From contig MU657235.1 in assembly GCA_026770575.1 (NCBI GenBank), positions 243,320 through 261,998 of the forward strand: a stretch of DNA of 18,679 nt, in the 5' to 3' direction. Source of the DNA: Pelagophyceae sp. CCMP2097 (lineage: Eukaryota > Sar > Pelagophyceae). Positions 1-7,568 of this stretch are shown one piece after another (position 1 is the first letter of the stretch; each line of letters starts with the position of its first letter). The translations under genes and the position numbers were made by a program. A model generated the notes under the pieces. It was not told where the DNA came from. It made no database searches and was given only the letters and a program-made list of their open reading frames with translations.

Positions 1-670
1 TCATAGGACCCCCGTAAGCGCACTCGAAAAAATCCAACGGACGAGCCAACTGAAACAAACTGCATTACAGAGCAATTGTAATTCAGTAAGGCGGAGATTT
101 TGGCCGACTTGCCTTTTTGGCGAAGCTTAGCGGGTTGGTGGCTGGTTCAACCAGCCCTCGGGCGAGCCTGAAATTTGGGCAGCTCGCAGAGACCATCGTC
201 CCGGGCCCCGATCCGAAGTATCAGCCTCGTAGTCGGCGTACAGCCTGCCCGGCGCTAAAAATAGCGAAAGCGTACCAAATTAGGAGAGCGTACCAAATTG
301 GAGAGGCCGTTCCCTCAGGCTACTGCTAACAACAAAAAAGATAAAAAGCTTGTGCACTTTCGCGGGACGGTCCGTTGGTCGAGTTCGTTGAACGCCTCTT
401 ATCCAACGACATTCGCGAGGTCCGCGGGGCCGCCGAAACCGCAACGTCTCCGCCAGACGCCGACGCCGCGAAAACAAGCCTGTGACCTGCGGCGGGAGCG
501 CACGAAGCGCCGTGGGCCAGGCCTCCTCGTCTCCGTCGGCCGGTCCGCCGACGTTGCAGACTCAGCGTTTCGCCTCTTGCAACGCACGGAGGCTCCACGC
601 CGACGGAGACTTTCGCCGACGTTTCCGCACGGGAAGCGCGTGTTGTATCGGAACTGGCCCTCGGCGTGTC
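1..670. other. Gene-poor left edge
   Basis: I see no supportable gene here. Short open frames exist on both strands, but they overlap one another, lack a GC3-consistent frame and resemble no family. From about 400 onward the base composition is very GC-rich and several frames stay open by chance. A short tandem repeat at 269-303 is listed separately. The stretch may include the promoter or 5' leader of the following plus-strand gene. Confidence 0.5.
269..303. repeat. Two-copy 17/18-bp tandem repeat
   Basis: Two adjacent units, 269-286 and 287-303, share the core AGCGTACCAAATT followed by AGGAG or GGAG. They differ by one base indel and one substitution. The duplication lies in non-coding DNA and no function can be read from it. 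Confidence 0.7.
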
Positions 671-1774
671 ATGGCGTCGGGGCGGCCGCACGGAGCTTCG
701 GAATCGATTCGAGGGCCCCGCCGGCCCTTCCTTGCAGTTCCCGCCGGGCCTCGCGCCGAACCGGGTGGATTTAAACATGCTTCACCACATGCCTATGGGG
801 TTGCTTGCTTCGAATGCATCCTGGGTGGCGTTCGAGCTCGTCTCGGCCCTTGTTGGTCTTCAGAACCTGGAAGAAATCTCCCATCCTACAATTGTAAAAG
901 ACATTTAAACGTTTTGAAAAAAGGTTGGTTTATCTCTCTCTTTGCGACTTCCAAATTTTGGTACGTTGCGAATCAAAGTTGTCCTTCTTATTGCACCACA
1001 ATTGCACTAAACCTGACGCACATCTTCGACGTTACCGAAAACCGAGGCAGCTTCGACCGACCGCGCGACAACTTCGACGTCTTTGTGCACAGCTGGAGCC
1101 CAGAGGCAGAGGCGGAGATTCGGACGCTCTACGAGCCGAAGAACGCGTCCTTCGAGCGCAACGACAAGTTCGGCGCGGCGATCGACGCCTGCAGCAACAG
1201 CGGCACTCCTCCCCAACGCTGGGGAGGGTGCTCCAAAAGGCTCTCCTTCACGACCGCGCTCCGGATGGTCCTCCGCAGCGAGGGCGACCGGGGCGAGGTG
1301 TATCGCGCCATCCTCTGGCTCCGGGCCGACGTGCTCGTCTGGAACGCCGGCCTCTTGCTGCCGAGCTACGAGGTTAGCAAAAGCGCATTTAATTTTGTGG
1401 ACGAGGGCATCCTCTCGTCACCGCAGGCGCATTCGTTGATGCCTTTGCTGTGGAGCCCGAGGTGGGACGCCGGGAACGCGACCAACGTGACCATGGCGTC
1501 TGTCTTCCGCCTCCTCTTAAATACCGTCACGCCGGGCGTCGCGCCGAATAAATCGACGCCATGGTCCTCCGCCTGCGGCTACATGATCGTGCGCGCCTTC
1601 CACGCCGAGTGCTGCAAGCACGGCGCGAAATGCTGTGCTGCAAACGGCGGCAAGACCAAAGAGTTCGAAGCGCTCTGCGCCGAGACGGAGGGCGACGTCA
1701 TAGGTAAGGACCAACGCAACACGGCCTTCCACAGCTACATGGCCGCCAAGGCCAGCAAACGGGCGCACACGTAA
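671..1774 (+). CDS. Glycosyltransferase-like protein, 5' end uncertain
   Basis: The reading frame stays open from upstream of 671 to a TAA at 1774, and 671 is its first ATG (367 residues). Coding support is strong only from about 1016, where third positions become almost all G or C. The pattern recalls eukaryotic and viral-type glycosyltransferases that begin with a 'DvFvHsW' strand (here FDVFVHSW, residues about 134-141) and later have an 'R-x-D' acidic motif (LRADVLV, about 217-223), followed by a Trp- and Cys-containing acceptor half. Such enzymes move a sugar from a nucleotide sugar, often in the Golgi or on surface glycans. The first 115 residues look unlike protein, and 890-1000 is AT-rich with a possible intron donor at 894, so the real N-terminus may be a separate exon (see findings). 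A GTAAGG at 1706 could be another donor. The family assignment is by motif resemblance only. Confidence 0.55.
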   Translation: MASGRPHGASESIRGPRRPFLAVPAGPRAEPGGFKHASPHAYGVACFECILGGVRARLGPCWSSEPGRNLPSYNCKRHLNVLKKGWFISLFATSKFWYVANQSCPSYCTTIALNLTHIFDVTENRGSFDRPRDNFDVFVHSWSPEAEAEIRTLYEPKNASFERNDKFGAAIDACSNSGTPPQRWGGCSKRLSFTTALRMVLRSEGDRGEVYRAILWLRADVLVWNAGLLLPSYEVSKSAFNFVDEGILSSPQAHSLMPLLWSPRWDAGNATNVTMASVFRLLLNTVTPGVAPNKSTPWSSACGYMIVRAFHAECCKHGAKCCAANGGKTKEFEALCAETEGDVIGKDQRNTAFHSYMAAKASKRAHT

Positions 1775-2138
1775 AATATGAGTCCTTCTTCAGATGCGGG
1801 CTCGTGACGTCTCGCGACCGTGACGGCCACTGGCACCCGGCGGCGGGAGCCACCTCCCTCGCGCTTCCTGCAGATGGAGGCGCGGTCCGCGGCAAGTGTG
1901 TTCGCAGTGCAGCAGCGTTCAGGAGGGCGTCGCACAAGACGCACTCCGCGGGGCGGGGCGCGCCGCGCACACGGGCGTGCGGTGCACGATGGATACCGCG
2001 CGGCCCCCTCGGAGATGCGCCACGTCGCGGGGGTGCCTCTGCGAGCCACGGGCCTCTTGCCGACCGACTGCGTGGCACACGGCGCCGGGTGACGGTCCGC
2101 CTGCGCCTCATGGGATGTCCCGATAGATGCGACTTGAA
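1775..2138. other. Intergenic, no supported gene
   Basis: Open frames run through this stretch on both strands but change character abruptly, are rich in Arg, Pro and Ala and continue into the tandem array that follows, which keeps frames open because its period is a multiple of three. I do not support a gene here. It is likely the 3' flank of the glycosyltransferase-like gene. Confidence 0.5.
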
Positions 2139-2290
2139 GCCCCTTTTGGGAATATTAATACAAGTAGCCCTTATGGGAATAGCCCTTTTGGGAATAGCCC
2201 TTTTGGGAATAGCCCCTTTGGGTCCCGATGGATGCGACGCCCCTTTGGGAATCGGAGCGCCTTTGGGAAGAGCCCTTTTGGGAATCGGAG
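2139..2290. repeat. 15-bp tandem array, GGGAATAGCCCTTTT unit
   Basis: About eight to nine copies of a unit centred on CCCTTTTGGGAATAG occur between 2139 and 2290. Three consecutive near-perfect copies (about 2168-2215) are flanked by degenerate copies with CCCTTTGGGAATCGGAGCG spacing. The unit contains the short palindrome CCCTTTTGGG-like core, so each copy could form a small hairpin. Because the period is a multiple of three, several frames stay open and encode repeats such as SPFGN, which I regard as non-coding. Confidence 0.85.
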
Positions 2291-2448
2291 CGCCCAAAGG
2301 CCTCGAGGCAGTCTTGGAAAGCGGCGTTGCGTTACGTTCCGCGGCGAGCGGTCCAAAGGTGAATTTTCTTTGGCGGCGGTGGCGGTCCGGGGCGCGGCGG
2401 CGTGGTCCGAAGCTCGCTCGCCGGCCGCAGAGCTCGTCCGCCTCGGTC

Positions 2449-4683
2449 TCAGACGTCTTCCGCCGACTCCTCCCTCCGGTACGCCGTGGACAATTCGATG
2501 TGAAAAGTATTGAGCACCAGAACCAAATCGTGGTCGGCGTCGTCTAAGCGCAGCTGCACCAAGACGGTGTGGAGCTGGGAGAGCTGCGACGGGCTGAAAA
2601 CGCCCTTATTCAGGGCTTTGCCAAGGATGGGCGCCATGGCCTGAAACAATTGCGGCGCGTCGTGATCCATCGTCGCAAAGGCCCACGCCGTGTTCGTTAA
2701 GCCTTGCGGGGAGAATTCTAACAAGCTCTCGGCGGAGGCTTGCGCAACCGCTCGGAACAAGACCGGTGATTCAACTCGAGCCTTTGCAAAGGCCCACGCC
2801 GTGTTCGCTAAAGCCTGCGGGTTGAAGGCATCCATCTTGGAAACGGACTCGAGGGCAATGTTTTGAAACAACACGGGCGCTTCCACGCCTGCCTTTGCAA
2901 AGGCCCACGCCGTGTTGGCCAAATCCTGCGCGTTGAACTTGCTCATCTTCTTCACCCCTTCCGCCGCCACCGCTTCAAACAACCTTTGCGATTCGACGCC
3001 CGCCTTTGCAAAGGCCCATGCCGTGTTTGCGAGTTCTTGTGCCTTAAATGCTGTAATTTTCTCCACCGCGCCGTTTGCAATCGCCTCGAACAGCTCCGGC
3101 GCCTCGAATCCGACCTTTGCAAAGGCCCACGAGACGTTTGCAAAAGCTTGAGGGGAGAAGGTGTGCATCTTCCCAGGTGCGGCCGCCGCCACGGCGGCGA
3201 AGACTTTGGGCGATGAAACGCCCGCCGTCGCAAAGCTCCAGACCAAGTTCGAAAAGTCGACGGGTTTGAACCGATCCATCTTCCTGCACGCGTCGAGGGA
3301 GACGGCGGCGAAGAGGACCGGGGCGGCAATGTTCAACGTGGCAAAGCTCCAAACGAGCGTCGATAAAGTCCTCGGAGAGAAATTGTGCCCCGTCATTTTC
3401 ATCGGCGCCTCAAAGGCGATGGCCCGGAACAGCGCCGTGTGTCGACAGCCTGCCTTGGCATAGGCCCAGCCTAAATTTGTCAAAGATTCAGCGCTGAATC
3501 CCGCGAGCTTCTTCGGCGCTTCGATCGCAACCGCTTTAAATAAGAGCGGCGCCTCCACTTCAGCCTTTGCAAAGGCCCAGACGAGAGAAGAGAGGTGCCC
3601 GGCTTCGAAGAGTTGGACCTTGGTGACGGCTTGTGACGCTACATGAGTGTATAGATCAGGCGCCGAGATCCCCGCGTGACTGTAAGCCCACGAGATATTG
3701 GCGAGACCCTGCGCGTTGAACTCGCCCATCTTCATCGGCGCCTCCAAAGCGACGGCGTCGAATAACGCGAAATGTTGGGTTCCAAGACCGGCTTTTGCAA
3801 AGCACCATACGGTGTTGACGAGTTGCTGCCAATTCAGAGTATGCACTTTCCCGGAAATGTGCGCCGCTATGGACGAAAACAGCGCCGGCGACGGGTGCCC
3901 CGCCGTGGCGTAGGCCCAGGCGATGTTGGCGACGGCCTGGTGGTTGCACTTTTGCATCTTTGGAGGAAGAGCGATGGCGACTGCCGTAAACAACCCAGAC
4001 AAATCGCCGCCAATCTTAGCCACAGCCCACACAGCGCTCGATAACGACCTCGCCTCCCACGCCTCGGCGTCGTTCCGGACGCTCTCCTCGGCGTGGCGGA
4101 TGAGCTTGTCGAAAGCCGGTCGCAAATCGTCTGTGAAAGTGGACCACGTATTCCCGACTTTATGCAGAGCTGTCGCCAGATTTATGGCGTTGCAGCTGTC
4201 CCGGCGCTGGTCGTACAGCTCGAGGACGTCCCAGGCGTTGTCTAAGACGACAAACTGCTTATTAAGTTGGATGCACGCAAGCTTGTTCCCTACAACTCCA
4301 CCCCCCGCCGCCGGCGCAACCGCGTCGTTTTTAGTAGAGAGCTCGACGGCGACGGGGCCGCCGGAGATGTCCGTGCCGTTAATCGCTTGACGTAAAGCTT
4401 CGGCGGCTTGGGCAGAAGCGACGTTGACGAGGATAAAGCCGTAGCCTTTTGCGTGCCCAAACTTGTTCATCGGAACGCTAACGCGCTTGACATTGCATAA
4501 AGCTTCGAAGACGGCGCGGACGTCGTCGGCCGTGGCGGCCTTTGGGAGGTCGCGGACGAAGAGTTCAGCTTCAAAATTGCCCGCCTGCACGCTCGGCAAA
4601 ACGCCTATCGGCGAACCGCCAAGCGGCGCGTCCGAGAGGCGCCGCGAGACGCCGGCCAACGCGCGCGGCCGCAGGGACCGCAT
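2449..4683 (-). CDS. RRM protein with thirteen OPR-like helical repeats
   Basis: This 744-residue protein probably binds organelle RNA. I start it at the ATG at 4683, because the frame upstream has no ATG. Residues 1-35 are rich in Arg, Ala and Ser and resemble a transit peptide. An RRM spans about 39-118, with RNP2 as LFVRDLP and RNP1 as AKGYGFILV. From about 170 to 720 come thirteen helical repeats of 37 residues with the core L-A-N-T-A-W-A-F-A-K-A-G followed by a 'P-x-L-F-x-A-V-A' second helix. They resemble the octotricopeptide or Tbc2-type repeats of algal chloroplast RNA stability and translation factors. I see no C-terminal RAP domain. Four adjacent repeats carry the same 16-base string at exact 111-bp spacing, so part of the array expanded recently. 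The neighbour on the other strand is also organelle-targeted. The RRM is secure; the exact repeat family and organelle are inferred. Confidence 0.85.
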   Translation of the reverse strand: MRSLRPRALAGVSRRLSDAPLGGSPIGVLPSVQAGNFEAELFVRDLPKAATADDVRAVFEALCNVKRVSVPMNKFGHAKGYGFILVNVASAQAAEALRQAINGTDISGGPVAVELSTKNDAVAPAAGGGVVGNKLACIQLNKQFVVLDNAWDVLELYDQRRDSCNAINLATALHKVGNTWSTFTDDLRPAFDKLIRHAEESVRNDAEAWEARSLSSAVWAVAKIGGDLSGLFTAVAIALPPKMQKCNHQAVANIAWAYATAGHPSPALFSSIAAHISGKVHTLNWQQLVNTVWCFAKAGLGTQHFALFDAVALEAPMKMGEFNAQGLANISWAYSHAGISAPDLYTHVASQAVTKVQLFEAGHLSSLVWAFAKAEVEAPLLFKAVAIEAPKKLAGFSAESLTNLGWAYAKAGCRHTALFRAIAFEAPMKMTGHNFSPRTLSTLVWSFATLNIAAPVLFAAVSLDACRKMDRFKPVDFSNLVWSFATAGVSSPKVFAAVAAAAPGKMHTFSPQAFANVSWAFAKVGFEAPELFEAIANGAVEKITAFKAQELANTAWAFAKAGVESQRLFEAVAAEGVKKMSKFNAQDLANTAWAFAKAGVEAPVLFQNIALESVSKMDAFNPQALANTAWAFAKARVESPVLFRAVAQASAESLLEFSPQGLTNTAWAFATMDHDAPQLFQAMAPILGKALNKGVFSPSQLSQLHTVLVQLRLDDADHDLVLVLNTFHIELSTAYRREESAEDV

Positions 4684-5019
4684 CGTGGGTGCGGCGGCTC
4701 CCGGCCGCCGGTGCAGGCTCTCCAGAGGCGAGGGGAGGCTCTCCAAGATGCTCTCCAGAGGCGAGGGAAAAGGTCGCCGAAAATGAAACCCTGCGCTTGA
4801 ACAGGCGCTCCAGTGAGAACTAGTACTAGTAGTGGACCCCAGGTCCCCAGGATTAACTCGGCCTCGTCAGGCTTCCGCGCGCCGCGAATTCGCCGCGCCT
4901 AAACGGTCCGGTCACCGCGCGGCCACGGTCTCCTGCTCGCCGAAGCTCGCAGCGGCGCGTCGAGGAGGTTCCAGAGTCGGAGTCCGGTCTCCGGAACACT
5001 CGGCCGTTTCCGCCTCGAG
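4684..5019. promoter_or_regulatory. Divergent intergenic region, likely shared promoter
   Basis: These 336 bp separate two head-to-head genes, the RRM-repeat gene on minus and the rhomboid gene on plus, so both core promoters and 5' leaders must lie here if the start codons are right. I see no clear TATA box. Two features stand out: an 18-bp direct repeat (GCTCTCCAGAGGCGAGGG) at 4717-4734 and 4750-4767, offset by 33 bp, and an ACTAGTACTAGTAGT string near 4818-4832. Confidence 0.45.
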
Positions 5020-6189
5020 ATGTACGCCGCCTCGCGCGGCGCCGCCGCCTTGCGCTCTGCGGCGCGGCGGCTGCCGTGCCACTCGCACGGCCTCTTGCGG
5101 GGCGCCGTCCAGCAGCGCAGCCTCTTTTCTAGACCAAGCGCATTTCCGCGCGGCGTGTTGCCACGTTCCTCACTGCGCGCGCCGCTGAAACCCGCCCTCA
5201 AACGCGGCTTCCTCTCCATGCCCGACGGAGACGCGCTGCCCGTCCTCGGAGGCATCATCGGATTGAACGTGGGCGTCTGGGTGCTGTGGCAGGTGCGTGT
5301 TTAAGCGTGTGGCGTGCGCATGGTCCTTTGAACGACAAAGCTTCCTTCTCATGACACCGCGTCCTTCTGACGACGCCCAATGCTTGCCTTTGTAGGTCCC
5401 GTCGGTGGTGCCTCAGCACGAAATGGTTCGTCACTTTACATTGTCTTTTGACAAGGTGCTGGAGCGGCCGCACACCCTTTTGACCCATTTCTTCTCCCAT
5501 AAAGACGGGTGGCATCTCATCGGCAACATGATGACCGTCTTCTTCTTCGGCCCGGAAGTGATCGCATACGTCGGGGCGAAGACGTTTTTGTCGCTGTATC
5601 TCGGGTCTGGTTTGTTGGCGGGATTGTGCCAACTTTTGGACTTGATGCGGAAAAACGCGTATTCGAGGCGGGGAAAGTGCCTCGGCGCTTCCGGAGCGGT
5701 GAACGCAATCGTGGCCTGGTCCTGCCTCGCCTCGCCGTGGAGGTTGATCGTGATATTTGCGGAATTCATCCCCGTGCCGCTCCCCGCCATCGCCTACGGC
5801 GGGCTCTTCCTCTCAAAGGACGTCCCGGCCCGCGCCCTTTCACATTTTTTGGAAACCCGGCAAACCGACGGGGCCCTCTCCCTGCACCCAGGGCCCGGAG
5901 GTGCCCTGGACTGGCACCGCCCCCAGATGCCCCCTGGGCTTGGAGAGGGCCTGGAGATTCGGGGCCCGGAGATGCCAACAAGGCCCCCAAAATGGCAGTC
6001 GAGACCAGGATCCGCGGCCTCGGCTCTGAAATGCGCCCGTCGCAGACGATTTTCGAGGTCGCTGCTCTGCTGGACGTGCACATCCCCTACGTCTCGGACC
6101 GCATGACGGCGCACGGCGCGCACGTCGCGGGGGCGCTGTGCGGGGCGGCGCACTTTGCGCTCTTCCGCCGAGGCGGGCGGCGCTTCTAG
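5020..6189 (+). CDS. Rhomboid intramembrane serine protease, three exons
   Basis: I read join(5020-5292, 5396-5821, 6058-6189), 276 residues, with both introns in phase 0. Rhomboids cleave transmembrane substrates inside the bilayer with a Ser-His dyad. The GASGA motif places the nucleophile at Ser190, and HLIGN (His131, Asn135) matches the oxyanion-side H-x3-N motif. The last exon gives AHGAHVAG, with His255 as the likely catalytic His, followed by a small-residue final helix. About six membrane segments are visible: near 78-92, 125-150, 155-177, 183-213, 216-232 and 250-270. Residues 1-60 are rich in Arg, Ala and Ser with almost no acids, which suggests a mitochondrial (PARL or Pcp1 type) or plastid presequence. 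Splicing the second intron restores LSKD-VAALLDV in a natural family order. The unspliced frame would lose the catalytic His. Intron 2's donor is weak, so the exact edges there are less sure. Confidence 0.85.
5293..5395 (+). other. Intron 1 of the rhomboid gene
   Basis: It is a 103-bp phase 0 intron with donor GTGCGTGT after CTGTGGCAG and acceptor TTGCCTTTGTAG. It contains in-frame stops, and its removal joins LWQ to VPSVVPQHEM without a gap. Confidence 0.85.
5822..6057 (+). other. Intron 2 of the rhomboid gene (edges inferred)
   Basis: This 236-bp intron is proposed because the final catalytic helix lies in another frame downstream. The donor after AAGGAC is GTCCCG, which is poor, and the acceptor is TTTTCGAG before GTCGCTGCT. 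The joined peptide fits the rhomboid family. The interior is rich in GGGCCC and CCCTGG words and has no coding character. Confidence 0.6.
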
Positions 6190-6560
6190 ACGCGTTTCGA
6201 GAGCCGCGGCGGCCGGCGCGAAGAAGAGTCGGCTTTCGAAAACCCGCTTCGAAAATCCGCTTGGAAAAATCCGCTTCGAAAATCCGCTTGGAAAAATCCG
6301 CTCGGAAAGCGGCGCACCCGGCGCCGGTGCCGCGCACTTGAGCCGCGATCCACCGCGGCCTGCGGCGCGCGCGCCTCGGGGAGCGCCTCGCAGAGTAAGA
6401 TAAGGCGAAAGTGCCTTGGGAGCATCGTCATTCCGTGTGGAGATGCCCTCGAACGAATGCACAAAAGGGGCGCAGTGGAGGCGTCCCCGCGGATGCACCG
6501 GCGGCGCGGCGGCTTTGGGAGGTCTGTGAGACGAAGTCTGGAGGCCGGCAGCAGGAGGAG
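6190..6560. other. Intergenic, includes a 27-bp array
   Basis: I see no supported gene. The first part, directly after the rhomboid stop, carries the array listed at 6233-6309 and may be 3' UTR. The rest is GC-rich sequence with overlapping short frames on both strands. Confidence 0.5.
6233..6309. repeat. Alternating 13/14-bp tandem array
   Basis: Alternating units CTTCGAAAATCCG and CTTGGAAAAATCCG, 27 bp per pair, occur in two perfect pairs with degenerate copies on both sides. The array starts about 45 bp after the rhomboid stop codon and could be transcribed as part of its 3' UTR. Confidence 0.85.
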
Positions 6561-6765
6561 GGACGGTGTTTTCGGGTCGGGTTTCGGGGTCGGGTTTCGG
6601 GGTCGGGTCGGTATTTCATTTGTCCCAACCCATCGGGTCGCGGGTCCAACGACCGAAACCCGTTCTCCAGGCCGAGTCACGGGTCGGCAGGCCGGCTGAC
6701 GGGTCGCGGGTCGGTCGGGTCGACAGACGCGGAATCCGGGTCGGGTTCGGGTCGTACCCGTACTT
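6561..6765 (+). repeat. GGGTCGGG-rich dispersed repeat, copy A
   Basis: It begins with GGACGGTGTTTTCGGGTCGG and is dominated by GGGTCGGGT and GGGTCGCGG words. A near-identical copy in the same orientation lies at 9717-9895: a 50-bp block (6651-6700 against 9785-9834) is identical base for base, and the flanks on both sides are closely similar. It is a dispersed, probably mobile, repeat with no open frame of its own that I recognise. Confidence 0.85.
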
Positions 6766-7287
6766 AAAAGCCCCTTCCGGAGAGCCAGCGTACCCGTGAC
6801 GTCGACGCCCCTCGCGGCCGCGCGGCCCAAAACCTATAGGAATTCCTACACACGAACAGAGAAAACCCGACGATTGTGGAGGAAACCCGGTGCGACGCCG
6901 TGTGTTCGGTCGTTGCGGAGACCGTTCGACGGCCTCCATCGACGGCCTCCAAGTCGGGTGCGGCACTGGCGCCTGCCGGAGGGAAGGGTGGATGTACCAT
7001 CGTGCGCCGGGTCGCTGCGCTGCGCTGCGGCAGAGTGCCGTGCGTACACGTTCCGACAGGTCTTTGGACGGTGCTTCCGTGGCCTGTGCGGACGCGGCGG
7101 GCTGCGACGGCTAAGTGCATCGAGGAAGGGACCGAGGAATCGAGTAGGCGGTGTCATGGTGCGCTCGTTCCAGCGGGCTGCCCCATGCGGCGGAGCCCGG
7201 ACCTGCGGCGGTAAAGCCCCGACGAAGCAAGTAGATTGTATTTGGATTGTCGGGTTTTCCGCGGGTCTCGCCTTCGCTGCGACCAAC

Positions 7288-7402
7288 GGGTCGGGGGCAC
7301 GACCAGACCCATGGGTCGGCGGGTTGGCAGAAACGCGCAAACCCGTCGATCCCGACCCGCAGGTTACGGGCAAAACCGTACCCGTCTCTGCTCCTGACCT
7401 GT
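7288..7402 (-). repeat. GGGTCGGG-rich repeat, inverted diverged copy
   Basis: Read on the minus strand, it gives AGAGACGGGTACGGTTTT, several GGGTCGGG-type words and TTTCTGCCAACCC. The same order of words is seen in the direct copies at 6561 and 9717, but it is more diverged. It faces copy A across about 520 bp and copy B across the BTB-kelch gene. Confidence 0.5.
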
Positions 7403-7403
7403 T

Positions 7404-7456
7404 CCTGTCCCCAACCGCTCGCCGCCGGTCCTCGGGCTGTCTGCAGTGAGGGGATG
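7404..7456 (+). repeat. Second dispersed repeat, copy 1
   Basis: This block of about 53 bp begins with CCTGTCCCC and ends with GGCTGTCTGCAGTGAGGGG. It matches 9658-9710 with few mismatches in the same orientation, and more weakly 10002-10046. It ends about 110 bp downstream of the BTB-kelch stop codon. Confidence 0.8.
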
Positions 7457-7568
7457 TGAAATGGGCTGCAGTGAGCATGATTACATGGACGCGCAGACGA
7501 CGTCGGCGCCGGCGTCGGCGGTCGCGGCTTTGTCGCGGAGAGGCTTGAGGCCACGGCCCGTCCAAGGG

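Larger units (their letters stand above)
6766..7568. other. Gene-free stretch between repeats
   Basis: Long open frames cross this region on both strands, but their products are Arg- and Pro-rich, continue into the repeats and show no domain. I support no gene. It contains the inverted GGGTCGGG-like arm (about 7288-7402) and one copy of a second repeat (7404-7456). If the two GGGTCGGG arms are ends of one element, this is its interior. Confidence 0.5.

Noticed and set aside
2139..2290. Possible CRISPR array
   Set aside because: Units are 15 bp, contiguous and without unique spacers, and the setting is eukaryotic.
1698..2297. Minus-strand open frame of 199 codons with a C-x2-C and His reminiscent of a zinc finger (ECVLCDALL)
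   Set aside because: It is open only because the 15-bp array has a period that is a multiple of three. It is Arg- and Pro-rich with no matching family, and it overlaps the end of the plus-strand gene.
2863..3463. Plus-strand open frames inside the RRM-repeat gene
   Set aside because: They are antisense shadows of the 111-bp repeats, where the repeating period keeps opposite frames open.
4684..4746. Longer N-terminus for the RRM-repeat protein, beginning at a TTG at 4746
   Set aside because: There is no ATG in that extension. The ATG at 4683 gives a normal transit-like start. The 18-bp repeat upstream is better read as non-coding.
6186..7565. Several long open frames on both strands between the rhomboid and BTB-kelch genes
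   Set aside because: They run through the tandem array and GGGTCGGG repeats, are dominated by Arg, Pro, Gly and Ser, and conflict with each other. No domain or GC3 signal supports them.
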